DNA of 64,000 nucleotides, taken from assembly GCF_000019725.1 (NCBI RefSeq), contig NC_010510.1:62001-126000 (forward strand). The letters run 5' to 3'. This DNA comes from Methylobacterium radiotolerans JCM 2831 (GTDB taxonomy: Bacteria > Pseudomonadota > Alphaproteobacteria > Rhizobiales > Beijerinckiaceae). Below the pieces are notes generated by a model, which was not told the DNA's origin, ran no database searches, and was given only the letters and a program-made list of their open reading frames with translations. A program made the position numbers and the translations under genes. Below, in pieces: positions 26,786-35,095 of the stretch (position 1 is the first letter of the stretch; the number at the start of each line of letters is the position of its first letter).

Positions 26786-27298
26786 ATGATCGACCTCGAC
26801 CGCCTCAACGCCCTCGATCGCGACGCCTTCGTCGAGCATCTCGGCGGCGTCTTCGAGCACGCGCCCTGGGTCGCTCGGGCCGCCCACGACGCGGCGCCCT
26901 TCGCCAGCCTCGCCGCACTCCACGGGGCGATGATGGCGGCCGTGCGCGCGGCGCCGCCGGAGGTGCGCCTGGCCTTCCTCAACGGCCATCCCGAACTCGC
27001 CGGCCCGGAGGCCCGGGCGCGGGCGATGACCGCCGAGTCCGCGCAGGAGCAGGGCAGCGCCGGCCTCGACCGGCTGACGGAGGCGGACGCGGCGGCCTTC
27101 GACCGGCTGAACGCCGCCTACCGGCACCGGTTCGGCTTCCCGTTCATCGTCGCCGTGCGCGGCCGCGACCTGCGCGAGATCCGCGTGCTGTTCGAGGAAC
27201 GCCTCGCGCGCCCGGTCGCGGACGAGGAAGCGACGGCCCTGGAGGAGATCGGCGCGATCACCCGGATGCGGCTCGACCGGCTGGTGCGGCCGGCCTAG
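26786..27298 (+). CDS. uraD: 2-oxo-4-hydroxy-4-carboxy-5-ureidoimidazoline (OHCU) decarboxylase
   Basis: A 170-residue all-helical enzyme that converts OHCU to (S)-allantoin. Conserved sequences are ALHGAMMAAVR, the catalytic histidine in NGHPELAG, SAQEQGSAGLDRL, and the family hallmark FGFPFIVAVRG. Length is normal. It starts five bases after the uraH stop, so the two successive steps of urate breakdown are co-expressed. Confidence 0.95.
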   Translation: MIDLDRLNALDRDAFVEHLGGVFEHAPWVARAAHDAAPFASLAALHGAMMAAVRAAPPEVRLAFLNGHPELAGPEARARAMTAESAQEQGSAGLDRLTEADAAAFDRLNAAYRHRFGFPFIVAVRGRDLREIRVLFEERLARPVADEEATALEEIGAITRMRLDRLVRPA

Positions 27299-27391
27299 GG
27301 CGACGCCCCGCGGCGATTTCGGTCTTGGCCGGCCGGTCGGCAGCGTCCATGCTGGGCGCGGTCTTGACCGCAATCCCGGTTCGGGGGCTGC

Positions 27392-28609
27392 ATGAAGCGA
27401 CTGGACGTGGCCGTCATCGGCGGTTCGATTGCCGGACTGACCGCGGCGTGCCTGCTCGCGCGGAGCGGTCACGCCGTCGCGGTGTTCGAGCGGTCGGCGG
27501 GCGCGCTCACGGGCCGCGGCGCGGGGATCGTCACGCATCCGGGCCTCCGGGCGGTGCTGGCGCGCTGCGGTGCGCCGGCCGGCGCGCGCGATCTCGGCGT
27601 CACGGTCGAGGGCCGCCGGGTCCTCGACCGCGGCGGGACCGTGATCGCCGAACAGAGCCTGCCGCAGGTGCTCGCGAGCTGGGGGCGGCTCTACGGCCTG
27701 CTCCTGGACGCCGTGCCCGCCGACGGCGTCCGCTTCGGCGCAGCGCTCGCCGCGGTCGAACACGACGGCGAGCGCGTCGTCGCGCTGTTCGAGGACGGCC
27801 GCCGCATCACGGCGGATCTCCTCGTCGGCGCCGACGGGCAGTTCTCCACCGTGCGGGCCCGGTTCCTGAGCGCCGTCGCGCCGCGCTACGCGGGCTACGT
27901 GGCGTGGCGCGCGGTCGTCGACGCGGCGGCCCTCTCGCCGGCGACCCGCGAGGCGATCGCCGGCCATTTCGCGTTCTGCCTGCCGCCGGGCGAGCAGATC
28001 CTCGGCTATCCCGTCCCCGGGCGCGCGGACGGGACCGCGCGCTCCTTCAACGCGGTCTGGTACAGGCCGACCGAGGAGGCCGCGCTCGCCGCGCTGCTGA
28101 CCGATGCCGGCGGCGTCCGCCACGCCCTCTCCATCCCGCCGGGTCGGATCAAGGCCGCGGTGCTGGCGGCGATGCGCGCCGACGCCGAGCGGATCCTCGC
28201 GCCGCCGTTCGCCGAGGTCATGCTGCGCGCCGATCAGCCGTTCCTGCAGGCGATCCTGGACATCGAGGTGCCGACCATGATCCCGGCGCGCGGTATCGCC
28301 CTGATCGGCGACGCCGCCTTCGTGGCCCGGCCCCATGTCGGGATGGGCGTGACCAAGGCCATGGAGGACGCCGGCGCCCTGGCGGAGGCGCTGGACGCGG
28401 CCGGCGGCGCCGTGGACGCCGCGCTGACGGCCTTCGACGCGCGCCGGCGGTCCTACGGCGCGGCGGTCGTGGCGCGGGGACGGGATCTCGGCGCGTACCT
28501 GCAGGCGCAGCAGCGCGGCGCGGCCGAGCGGGCGGCGGCGGAGCGGTTCCGCAGCCCCGAGGCGGTCATGGCCGGGACGGCGGTCCCGCCGGAGGTCCGC
28601 CTCCGTTAA
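27392..28609 (+). CDS. FAD-dependent monooxygenase, candidate urate hydroxylase
   Basis: A 405-residue class A flavoprotein monooxygenase with the Rossmann motif VIGGSIAGL, the DG motif LLVGADGQFSTVRARF and the GD motif ALIGDAAFVARPHVGMG. The GAGIVTHPGL region recalls 2,6-dihydroxypyridine hydroxylase-like enzymes, a group I recall as including the urate hydroxylase HpyO. No uricase gene is present, and the gene directly follows uraH and uraD, which act on its presumed product. It could also hydroxylate another heterocycle made by a molybdenum hydroxylase; TmuM, in the caffeine C-8 pathway, is a flavoprotein with a parallel role. Urate hydroxylase is the most economical reading. Confidence 0.72.
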   Translation: MKRLDVAVIGGSIAGLTAACLLARSGHAVAVFERSAGALTGRGAGIVTHPGLRAVLARCGAPAGARDLGVTVEGRRVLDRGGTVIAEQSLPQVLASWGRLYGLLLDAVPADGVRFGAALAAVEHDGERVVALFEDGRRITADLLVGADGQFSTVRARFLSAVAPRYAGYVAWRAVVDAAALSPATREAIAGHFAFCLPPGEQILGYPVPGRADGTARSFNAVWYRPTEEAALAALLTDAGGVRHALSIPPGRIKAAVLAAMRADAERILAPPFAEVMLRADQPFLQAILDIEVPTMIPARGIALIGDAAFVARPHVGMGVTKAMEDAGALAEALDAAGGAVDAALTAFDARRRSYGAAVVARGRDLGAYLQAQQRGAAERAAAERFRSPEAVMAGTAVPPEVRLR

Positions 28610-29040
28610 GCCGCGCGGCAGGTCGCCTCGGCGCGCACGGCGGCCGGGAGGGCGAGGGGCGGATTTGCGCTGTCCAGAAACTCGACGGTGGTGAAGATCA
28701 GCTCCGTGTCGCCGATATTGGCGAGGTCGTGGGTCATCGACTCGCCCGGCCCGAACGACAGGTGCTGGATGTCGCCCGCGCGGTAATCGACCTCCGCGAC
28801 CCGCCCGTCGCCGTAGTGCGAGCGGGCGCGCCCTGCCGTCACAGCGGTCCAGAAATAGTCGAGCACGTGCGTGTGGAAGCCGATCCGCGCGCCGGGCGCC
28901 AGGACGATGGTCCAGACCCGGCAGCGCGCGTCCTCCGAGAGCAGCCGGGTGCCGACGCAGCCGTTGTCCCGCGCCGCCGCGAAGTCCTGAGCCAAGTCGG
29001 GCGGCAGCGCCGCCGAGGCCGGTTCCGTTCCCTGGGTCAT
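28606..29040 (-). CDS. Cupin-domain protein
   Basis: A 144-residue single-domain cupin. Motif 1 is recognisable in APGARIGFHTHVLDYFWTAV and motif 2 in GESMTHDLANIGDTELIFTTVEF. Possible metal histidines are those of FHTH and the later THDLAN. It lies downstream of a TetR gene on the same strand, separated by a triple 13-bp repeat, and its 3' end overlaps the convergent monooxygenase gene by three bases. Such cupins occur beside catabolic clusters; enzymatic role unknown. Confidence 0.78.
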   Translation of the reverse strand: MTQGTEPASAALPPDLAQDFAAARDNGCVGTRLLSEDARCRVWTIVLAPGARIGFHTHVLDYFWTAVTAGRARSHYGDGRVAEVDYRAGDIQHLSFGPGESMTHDLANIGDTELIFTTVEFLDSANPPLALPAAVRAEATCRAA

Positions 29041-29104
29041 GGCGCTCCTCCGGCCCGTGAGGCTAACGCAGTTCCCGCGAAAGTCATCGCCGCGGCGGCA
29101 CCTC

Positions 29105-29143
29105 TCGGTGACACGTCTCGGTGACACGTCTCGGTGACACGTC
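29105..29143. repeat. Three perfect tandem copies of a 13-bp repeat upstream of the cupin gene
   Basis: TCGGTGACACGTC occurs three times without gaps or changes, 65 bases upstream of the cupin start and between it and the TetR gene. A 13-bp period is not a whole helical turn. It may be a cluster of regulator sites or a slippage-prone repeat. Confidence 0.6.
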
Positions 29144-29191
29144 CGCGGCCGAGGTGGCGCGTCCCGCGATCTGGCCATCCCGGCACGGCCT

Positions 29192-29884
29192 CTAGATCGC
29201 GTCGGCCGGTCGCGCGGCCGTCACCACCCGGCGGTGGGTGGCGAGAAGCCCCGGCAGGGCCGCGTCGAGCATCGCGGCCCGGACCGCGTCGCGGTCCGCC
29301 GTGCCGTCGATGCCGTAGACCCGCGAGCGCAGGCCGACATAGACCAGGGCGCCGTGGATGCCGAACAGGAGCTCGAACTCGTCGTCGGCGAGCGGCTGCG
29401 CCTGCGGGTCCGGCAGGTTCGATTCCGCGCGCATCCCGGCGAGCAGCGGCGCGAAGATGCGCGCGCGGACCATGCCGAGGTAGCGGCTCGGCAGATCGAA
29501 CCCCTTGAGGCCGGCCGAGACGAAGATCCGCAGCCACGCGTAGTCGTCGATCCGGCGCTGGTAGTCGATCTCGAAGCGCCGGAAGCGCTCGAGGACGGGG
29601 AGCGCGGGGTCGCGCACCGTCGCCTCCCAGCCGGGATCCCAGCGCTTGAGGTAGACCTCCGCGTAGATGCGCTCGATCAGCGCGGCCTTGGTCGGGAAGT
29701 AGCGGAACAGCAGCGGCTGAGTGATGCCCAGCCGGCGCGCGAGCTCCCGGGTGTGCCCGTCGAGGCCGACCTCGGCGAAGTAAGCGACCGCCCCCTCGAC
29801 GATCTGGCGCTCGCGGGCCTCGGGCGCCAGCCGTCGGCCGGTCGGCACGCGACCGTCACTGCCCGCCGGCCTGCTTGACGCCAT
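29192..29884 (-). CDS. TetR-family transcriptional regulator
   Basis: A 230-residue regulator with an N-terminal helix-turn-helix (about 20-65; TRELARRLGITQPLLFRYFPTKAALIERIY in pieces) and a C-terminal helical ligand domain. It is divergent from the second molybdenum hydroxylase operon, with a 24-bp imperfect palindrome in between, and is the likely repressor of that operon and of itself. The cupin gene follows on the same strand after the tandem repeat. The inducer is likely the hydroxylase or transporter substrate. Confidence 0.9.
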   Translation of the reverse strand: MASSRPAGSDGRVPTGRRLAPEARERQIVEGAVAYFAEVGLDGHTRELARRLGITQPLLFRYFPTKAALIERIYAEVYLKRWDPGWEATVRDPALPVLERFRRFEIDYQRRIDDYAWLRIFVSAGLKGFDLPSRYLGMVRARIFAPLLAGMRAESNLPDPQAQPLADDEFELLFGIHGALVYVGLRSRVYGIDGTADRDAVRAAMLDAALPGLLATHRRVVTAARPADAI

Positions 29885-29897
29885 CTCGTTTTCGCCT

Positions 29898-29921
29898 TCT
29901 ATTGAGCGAACGATAAATAGA
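29898..29921. promoter_or_regulatory. 24-bp imperfect palindrome, candidate TetR operator
   Basis: Outer arms TCTATT and AATAGA are perfect and the inner bases partly symmetric. It begins 14 bases upstream of the TetR ATG in the AT-richest part of the divergent region, where promoters for both directions must lie. Confidence 0.5.
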
Positions 29922-29982
29922 GGCTTCCAGCCTGTCCCATCGGGGCGGTCATGGGCAAGCCCGTCGGGAGGAGGACCAGGGC

Positions 29983-30855
29983 TTGAAGGCGCCCGACTTC
30001 GCCTACGCGCGTCCGGCCTCGCTCGAGGCGGCGCTCGCCCTGCTCGCCGAGCACGGGGACGATGCCGTTCCCCTCGCGGGCGGCCAGAGCCTCGTCACGG
30101 CCCTCAACATGCGCCTCTCGGCGCCCGGCCTGCTGGTCGACCTCAACGCGATCCCCGAACTCACCGGCGTCTCGGAAGCCGACGGCGTTGTGCGGATCGG
30201 CGCGATGACGCGCCACCGCGACGTCGGGACCGCGGTGATCGTGCGCGATCGCCTGCCGCTGCTCGCCGCCGCCCTGCCGCACATCGCCCATCCGGCGATC
30301 CGCAACCGCGGCACGATCGGCGGCTCAGTGGCGCTGGCCGACCCGGCCACCGAGTGGCCCGCCTGCTGCCTCGCCGCCGGCGCCACGATCGTGGTGCGCG
30401 GCCCCGCGGCCGAGCGGCGCGTCCCGGCCGACGCGTTCTTCCGCGGCCTCTACACGACGGCCCTGGAGCCCGGCGAGATCGTCACGGCGATCGAGTTTCC
30501 CGTGCCGGGAGCCGACGCGGTCTGGGGGTTCGAGGAATTGTCGCGCCGCCACGGCGACTACGCCCTCGTCGGCCTCGCGGCGACCGGGCGCCGGGCCGCG
30601 GGCGGCCTGTCGGACCTGCGCCTCGCCTTCTTCGGCGTGGCCGATCGGCCGGTCCTGGCGCGGACCGCCGCGGCGGCCCTGGAGGCCGGCGACCTCGCGG
30701 GTGCCCAGGCGGCGCTCGCCGGTGAGCTCGACCCGCCGGACGACCCGACGACCAAGGCCGCGACGCGGCTTCACCTCGCCCGCGTGATCCTCGGCCGCGT
30801 TGCGGCCGGGATGCGCGGCGGCGGAGCGCAGGAGGGAGACCCCGATGGCGTCTGA
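29983..30855 (+). CDS. Molybdenum hydroxylase FAD subunit (CoxM-like), cluster 2
   Basis: A 290-residue FAD-binding subunit with AGGQSLVTALNMRL and RNRGTIGGSVALADPATEW, the two family FAD motifs. The start is TTG 29983, supported by GGGAGGAGG upstream; the ATG at 29951 is out of frame. The gene order in this cluster is M-S-L, unlike L-M-S in cluster 1, so the clusters are not a recent tandem duplication. The 3' end overlaps the Fe-S subunit gene by 11 bases. Confidence 0.9.
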   Translation: MKAPDFAYARPASLEAALALLAEHGDDAVPLAGGQSLVTALNMRLSAPGLLVDLNAIPELTGVSEADGVVRIGAMTRHRDVGTAVIVRDRLPLLAAALPHIAHPAIRNRGTIGGSVALADPATEWPACCLAAGATIVVRGPAAERRVPADAFFRGLYTTALEPGEIVTAIEFPVPGADAVWGFEELSRRHGDYALVGLAATGRRAAGGLSDLRLAFFGVADRPVLARTAAAALEAGDLAGAQAALAGELDPPDDPTTKAATRLHLARVILGRVAAGMRGGGAQEGDPDGV

Positions 30856-31372
30856 GAGCCCGGACCGCGCGCGCGCGGTCGCCTTCACGCTGAACGGCGA
30901 GGCCGTGCGGGCCCATGTCCCGGCCCGGATGCATCTCGGCGATCTGCTGCGCCAGTCCTTCGGCCTCACCGGCGTGCATCTCGGCTGCGAGCACGGCGTC
31001 TGCGGCGCCTGCACGATCCTCGTGGACGGCCGGGCGGTGCGGTCCTGCCTGATGCTCGGCGTCCAGGCCGACGGCGCCACCGTCGAGACCGTGGAGGGCT
31101 TGACCGAGAGCGGGCGCATCCGCGACCTGCAGGACGCCTTCCACGCCCGCAACGCCCTGCAGTGCGGCTACTGTACCCCCGGCATGCTGGTGACGGCCGC
31201 CGAGCTGCTGGAGGACGCGGACGCGGCCACATCGCGCGACGCGATCCGCGCGGCGATCGCGGGCAATTACTGCCGCTGCACCGGCTACCACGCCATCGTC
31301 GACGCCATCGCGGCGACCGCCGAGGCGCGCGGGCAAGGTCGCCGGGATGCCGGCCGGGAGGCCGCCGAATGA
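30845..31372 (+). CDS. Molybdenum hydroxylase [2Fe-2S] subunit (CoxS-like), cluster 2
   Basis: A 175-residue subunit of normal length with the plant-type cluster CEHGVCGAC starting at Cys48 and the second cluster in QCGYCTPGM and CRCTGYH. It lacks the CoxG-like extension of its cluster 1 counterpart. GGAGGGAG precedes the ATG at 30845. It overlaps the large-subunit start as ATGA. Confidence 0.93.
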   Translation: MASESPDRARAVAFTLNGEAVRAHVPARMHLGDLLRQSFGLTGVHLGCEHGVCGACTILVDGRAVRSCLMLGVQADGATVETVEGLTESGRIRDLQDAFHARNALQCGYCTPGMLVTAAELLEDADAATSRDAIRAAIAGNYCRCTGYHAIVDAIAATAEARGQGRRDAGREAAE

Positions 31373-33753
31373 GCGCGGATCCGGGCGGCCTCACCTTCCT
31401 CGACCGGCCGAACAGCTATATCGGCCGCTCGGTCCCGCGGCCGAACGCGCGGCGCCTGCTCGAGGGACGCGGCGTCTACGTGGACGACGTGGCCGTCGCC
31501 CGCCTCGGCCACGTCGCCTTCCTGCGCAGCCCCCACGCCCACGCCCGCATCGTCGCGCTGGAGACCGCGGACGCCGCGGCGATGCCCGGCGTGATCGCGG
31601 TGGTGACCGGCGCCGAGCTGGCGGAGGTGTGCGCGCCCTGGGTCGGCGTGCTCGGCCACTTCAAGGGGCTGCGCTCGGCGCCCCAGCACGCGCTGGCGAT
31701 CGACCGGGTGACCTGGGTCGGCGAGCCGTTCTGCGCCGTGGTCGCGCGCGGCCGGGCCGAGGCCGAGGACGCGCTGGCCGCCATCATGGTCGAGTTCGAC
31801 CCGCTCCCCGCCGTCGTCGACATGGAGGCGGCGCTCGATCCCGCGACGCCGGCGATCCACGCCGAACTCGGCGACAACCTCGCCTTCGAGCGCGTCCTCG
31901 ACGTCGGCGACGTCGACGCGGCCTTCCGCGACGCCGCCGTCGTGGTCGAGGAGACCTTCCAGTTCGGCCGGCACACGGGCGTGTGCCTGGAGCCGCGGGC
32001 GATCCTCGCGGACTGGGCGGCGGCGGACGGGATGCTCACCGTCCACCATTCCTTCCAGGCGCCGCACATGATGCAGGACATCCTGTGCAAGCACCTCGCT
32101 CTGCCCGAAGGGGCGGTGCGGGTGATCTGCAAGGATGTCGGCGGCTCCTTCGGGATCAAGGTCCACGTCTACCCCGACGAGATGGCGACCTGCGCGCTGG
32201 CGCTGATGCTGAAGCGCCCGGTCAAGTTCGTCGCCGACCGGCTGGAGAGCTTCCAGAGCGACATCCACGCCCGCGACCACCGGGTCACCGCCCGGATGGC
32301 CTTCTCGGCCGAGGGCGACATCCTCGCCCTCGACATGGACGACCTCACGGGCATCGGGCCCTACTCGGTCTACCCGCGCACCAGCGCGGTCGAGGCCAAC
32401 CAGGTCGTCAACCTGACCGGCGGTCCCTACCGGCACCGGCATTACCGGGCCCGGGCCCGGGTCGTGCTGCAGAACAAGGCGCCGACCTGCCAGTACCGGG
32501 CGGTGGGCCACCCGATCGCCACGATGGTCGCCGAGGGGCTCGTCGACCTGGGCGCCGCCCGGCTCGGGCTCGATCCCCTGGCCGTGCGCGAGCGGAACGT
32601 CATCCCCGACGACGCCTATCCCTGCGCGGGCGTCTCGGGGATCAAGCTGGAGAAGCTGTCCCACCAGGCGGCGCTCGCCAAGCTCAAGGCGATGATGGAC
32701 TACGATGCCCTGCGGGCCGAGCAGGCGCGCCTGCGCGCGCGGGGGATCCACCGGGGCATCGGGCTCGCGGCCTTCATCGAGATCACCAACCCGTCGGCGG
32801 CCTTCTACGGGGTCGGCGGCGCGCGCATCTCCTCCCAGGACGGCTGCACGATCCGGCTCGATCCCCAGGGCGGTGTCGTCGCGGCGGTCAGCGTCACCGA
32901 GCAGGGCCAGGGCACCGAGGGCATCATCGCGCAGATCGTGGCGACCGCCACCGGCGTGCCGATGGACAAGGTCCGGGTGATCTCGGGCGACACGCAGGCG
33001 ACCCCCTACGGCGGCGGGACCTGGGCCTCGCGCGGGGCCGGCATCGGCGGCGAGGCGGCGTGGCAGGCCGGCAAGGCGCTGCGCGGCAACGTCCTGGCGG
33101 TGGCGGGCGCGATCCTGCAGGCCGATCCCGGGAGCCTCGACGTGCGCGACGGCGCCGTGGTGGACGCCGCCACCGGGACCGAGCGCATGCCGCTCGCGGA
33201 GCTCGGCCGCATCGTCTACTTCCGCCCCGACACGCTGCCGCCGGGCGTGCAGCCGGAATTCGTGGCGACCCGCCACTACGTGCCGAAGGACTACCCCTTC
33301 GCCTTCACCAACGGCGTGCAGGCCTCCTACGTCGAGGTCGACACTGAGACGGGCTTCGTGCGGCTGCTGAAGCACTGGTGCGTCGAGGATTGCGGCACCG
33401 TGCTGAATCCGCTCCTCGTCGACGAGCAGATCCGCGGCGGCATCGTCCAGGGGATCGGCGGCGCCCTGTTCGAGCACTGCCTGTACGACAGCGAGGGCCA
33501 ACTCCTGAACGGGTCCATGGCCGACTACCTCGTGCCGATGGCCGGCGAGATGCCCGACATCGCGGTCGCTCACGTGGTCTCGGCCACCGCGTCGTCCGAG
33601 ATCGGCGCCAAGGGCGCGGGCGAGGCCGGCACCGCCGGCGCGCCGGCCGCGGTCGTCAACGCCATCAACGACGCGCTCGCGCCGCTAAACGCCCGGGTCG
33701 CGCGCCAGCCGGTGACGCCCGAGGTCGTGCTGGAGGCGCTGGGACTGATCTGA
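31369..33753 (+). CDS. Molybdenum hydroxylase large subunit (CoxL-like), cluster 2
   Basis: A 794-residue catalytic subunit of the xanthine oxidase superfamily. It shows the hammerhead start (NARRLLEGRGVYVDDV), the Mo-cofactor loop VGGSFGIK, the active-site loop QYRAVGHP at about 375-382 and the catalytic glutamate near 752 in GAGEAGTAG. The loop differs both from CO dehydrogenase (AYRCSFR) and from the cluster 1 protein (PYRGVAR), so the two enzymes probably accept different substrates. It lies directly upstream of a dedicated LIV-type transporter. Confidence 0.92.
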   Translation: MSADPGGLTFLDRPNSYIGRSVPRPNARRLLEGRGVYVDDVAVARLGHVAFLRSPHAHARIVALETADAAAMPGVIAVVTGAELAEVCAPWVGVLGHFKGLRSAPQHALAIDRVTWVGEPFCAVVARGRAEAEDALAAIMVEFDPLPAVVDMEAALDPATPAIHAELGDNLAFERVLDVGDVDAAFRDAAVVVEETFQFGRHTGVCLEPRAILADWAAADGMLTVHHSFQAPHMMQDILCKHLALPEGAVRVICKDVGGSFGIKVHVYPDEMATCALALMLKRPVKFVADRLESFQSDIHARDHRVTARMAFSAEGDILALDMDDLTGIGPYSVYPRTSAVEANQVVNLTGGPYRHRHYRARARVVLQNKAPTCQYRAVGHPIATMVAEGLVDLGAARLGLDPLAVRERNVIPDDAYPCAGVSGIKLEKLSHQAALAKLKAMMDYDALRAEQARLRARGIHRGIGLAAFIEITNPSAAFYGVGGARISSQDGCTIRLDPQGGVVAAVSVTEQGQGTEGIIAQIVATATGVPMDKVRVISGDTQATPYGGGTWASRGAGIGGEAAWQAGKALRGNVLAVAGAILQADPGSLDVRDGAVVDAATGTERMPLAELGRIVYFRPDTLPPGVQPEFVATRHYVPKDYPFAFTNGVQASYVEVDTETGFVRLLKHWCVEDCGTVLNPLLVDEQIRGGIVQGIGGALFEHCLYDSEGQLLNGSMADYLVPMAGEMPDIAVAHVVSATASSEIGAKGAGEAGTAGAPAAVVNAINDALAPLNARVARQPVTPEVVLEALGLI

Positions 33754-33762
33754 ACGGATATC

Positions 33763-33794
33763 GGGAACCGGTCCGCACGAACGAGACCGGTCCC
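33763..33794 (+). repeat. Stem-loop after the cluster 2 large-subunit gene
   Basis: GGGAACCGGTC and GACCGGTCCC can pair over ten base pairs with one bulged A, nine bases after the large-subunit stop. It may separate enzyme and transporter mRNA segments. No U-run follows. Confidence 0.4.
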
Positions 33795-33825
33795 GACGGG
33801 GAAACGCCGACGGAGGGACGAAGGG

Positions 33826-35061
33826 ATGGGAACGGGCTTCGACAGGCGCCGGATGCTCCAGGGCGGCGCCGCCGCATCCGCGCTGGCGCTCGCCGCCCCG
33901 GCGCTCCTGCGCGCCGCGGCCGCGCAGGACGGTCCGATCCGCATCGGCTTCCCGGTACCGCTCACCGGCGCCTTCGGGGCCGAGGCGAACGATCAGGTCC
34001 GCGCCGCCCAGCTCGCCGTCAAGGAGTTCAACGAGTCCGGCGGCTTCCAGGGCCGCAACGCCGAGCTCCTGGTGCGCGACGACAAGCTCAATCCCGGCGA
34101 GGCCGCGACCCGGACCCTCGAGCTGATCGAGAAGGACAAGGTCAATGTCCTGGTCGGTGGCCTGTCGGCGGCGGTGACGCTCTCGATCAACAACGTCGCC
34201 CGCGAGCGGGGCGTGATCTACAACTCGATCAGCCAGTCCGACGCGATCAACGAGGCCAAGGATTTCGGCCGCACCACCTTCCACGAGGCCCTGAACCCGC
34301 ACATGACCGCGGGTGCGGTCGGCCGCTACGTCTTCCCGAAATCGGGCAAGCGGGTCGCCTTCCTCAGCGCCGACTACGCCTACGGCCACGAGATGATGCG
34401 CGGGTTCAAGCGCGCCGGCGAGGTCTTCGGCATCGAGGTCGTCGCCGACATCCGCCACCCGATCGGCGCCTCCGACTACTCGGCCTTCCTGCCCCGCATC
34501 GCGGCGCTCAAGCCCGACGTGCTCTGCCTGTGCAATTTCGGCCGAGACCAGGTGGTCTCGATCCAGCAGGCCACCGAGTTCGGCCTGAAGCGCAAGACCA
34601 AGCTCGTCGCGCCGGTGCTCCTGTTCACCGCGCGCAAGGCCGGCGGCGACGCCTTCGACGGCGTGATCGGCGGCACCTCCTACTACTGGCGCCTGGAGGA
34701 CAGCGTGCCCTCCGCCAAGGCGTTCAACGACCGGTTCCGGGCCGCCTACAACGGCGCCGTGCCCTCCGATTACGGGGCGCTGGGCTATGCCGGCGTCCGC
34801 TCGGTGCTGGAGGGGGTGAAGGCCGCCGGGTCGGTCGAGACCGACAAGGTCGTGGCCGCCATGGAGGCCCTGAAGGCCGATTTCTACAAGGGGCCCCAGA
34901 GCTTCCGGAAATGCGACCACCAGTCGGTGCAGTCGGTCCTGATCGTCGAGGCGAAGTCGAAGGACATGAAGACCCCGGACGACGTCTTCACGATCCTCGG
35001 CACGGAGGGGCCGGACGAGCGCTTCCTGCGCGGCTGCGACGAACTCGGCCACAAGGCGTGA
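33826..35061 (+). CDS. ABC transporter substrate-binding protein, LIV type, cluster 2
   Basis: A 411-residue binding protein with a Tat-type signal (DRRRMLQGG, then an alanine-rich hydrophobic stretch to about AAAAQ). The mature part starts IRIGFPVPLTGAFGAEAND, the type I fold opening. The cluster 1 counterpart has a Sec signal, so the two use different export routes. Late cysteines in CLCNFG and RKCDHQ are unusual for the family. It should deliver solute to the following permeases. Confidence 0.9.
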   Translation: MGTGFDRRRMLQGGAAASALALAAPALLRAAAAQDGPIRIGFPVPLTGAFGAEANDQVRAAQLAVKEFNESGGFQGRNAELLVRDDKLNPGEAATRTLELIEKDKVNVLVGGLSAAVTLSINNVARERGVIYNSISQSDAINEAKDFGRTTFHEALNPHMTAGAVGRYVFPKSGKRVAFLSADYAYGHEMMRGFKRAGEVFGIEVVADIRHPIGASDYSAFLPRIAALKPDVLCLCNFGRDQVVSIQQATEFGLKRKTKLVAPVLLFTARKAGGDAFDGVIGGTSYYWRLEDSVPSAKAFNDRFRAAYNGAVPSDYGALGYAGVRSVLEGVKAAGSVETDKVVAAMEALKADFYKGPQSFRKCDHQSVQSVLIVEAKSKDMKTPDDVFTILGTEGPDERFLRGCDELGHKA

Positions 35062-35095
35062 GGCGCTCCGTGCGAACCCGCGGGAGGGCGCGGCC

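Noticed and set aside
29105..29143. CRISPR array or replication iterons
   Set aside because: There are only three head-to-tail 13-bp copies without spacers, and no replication or cas gene is nearby.
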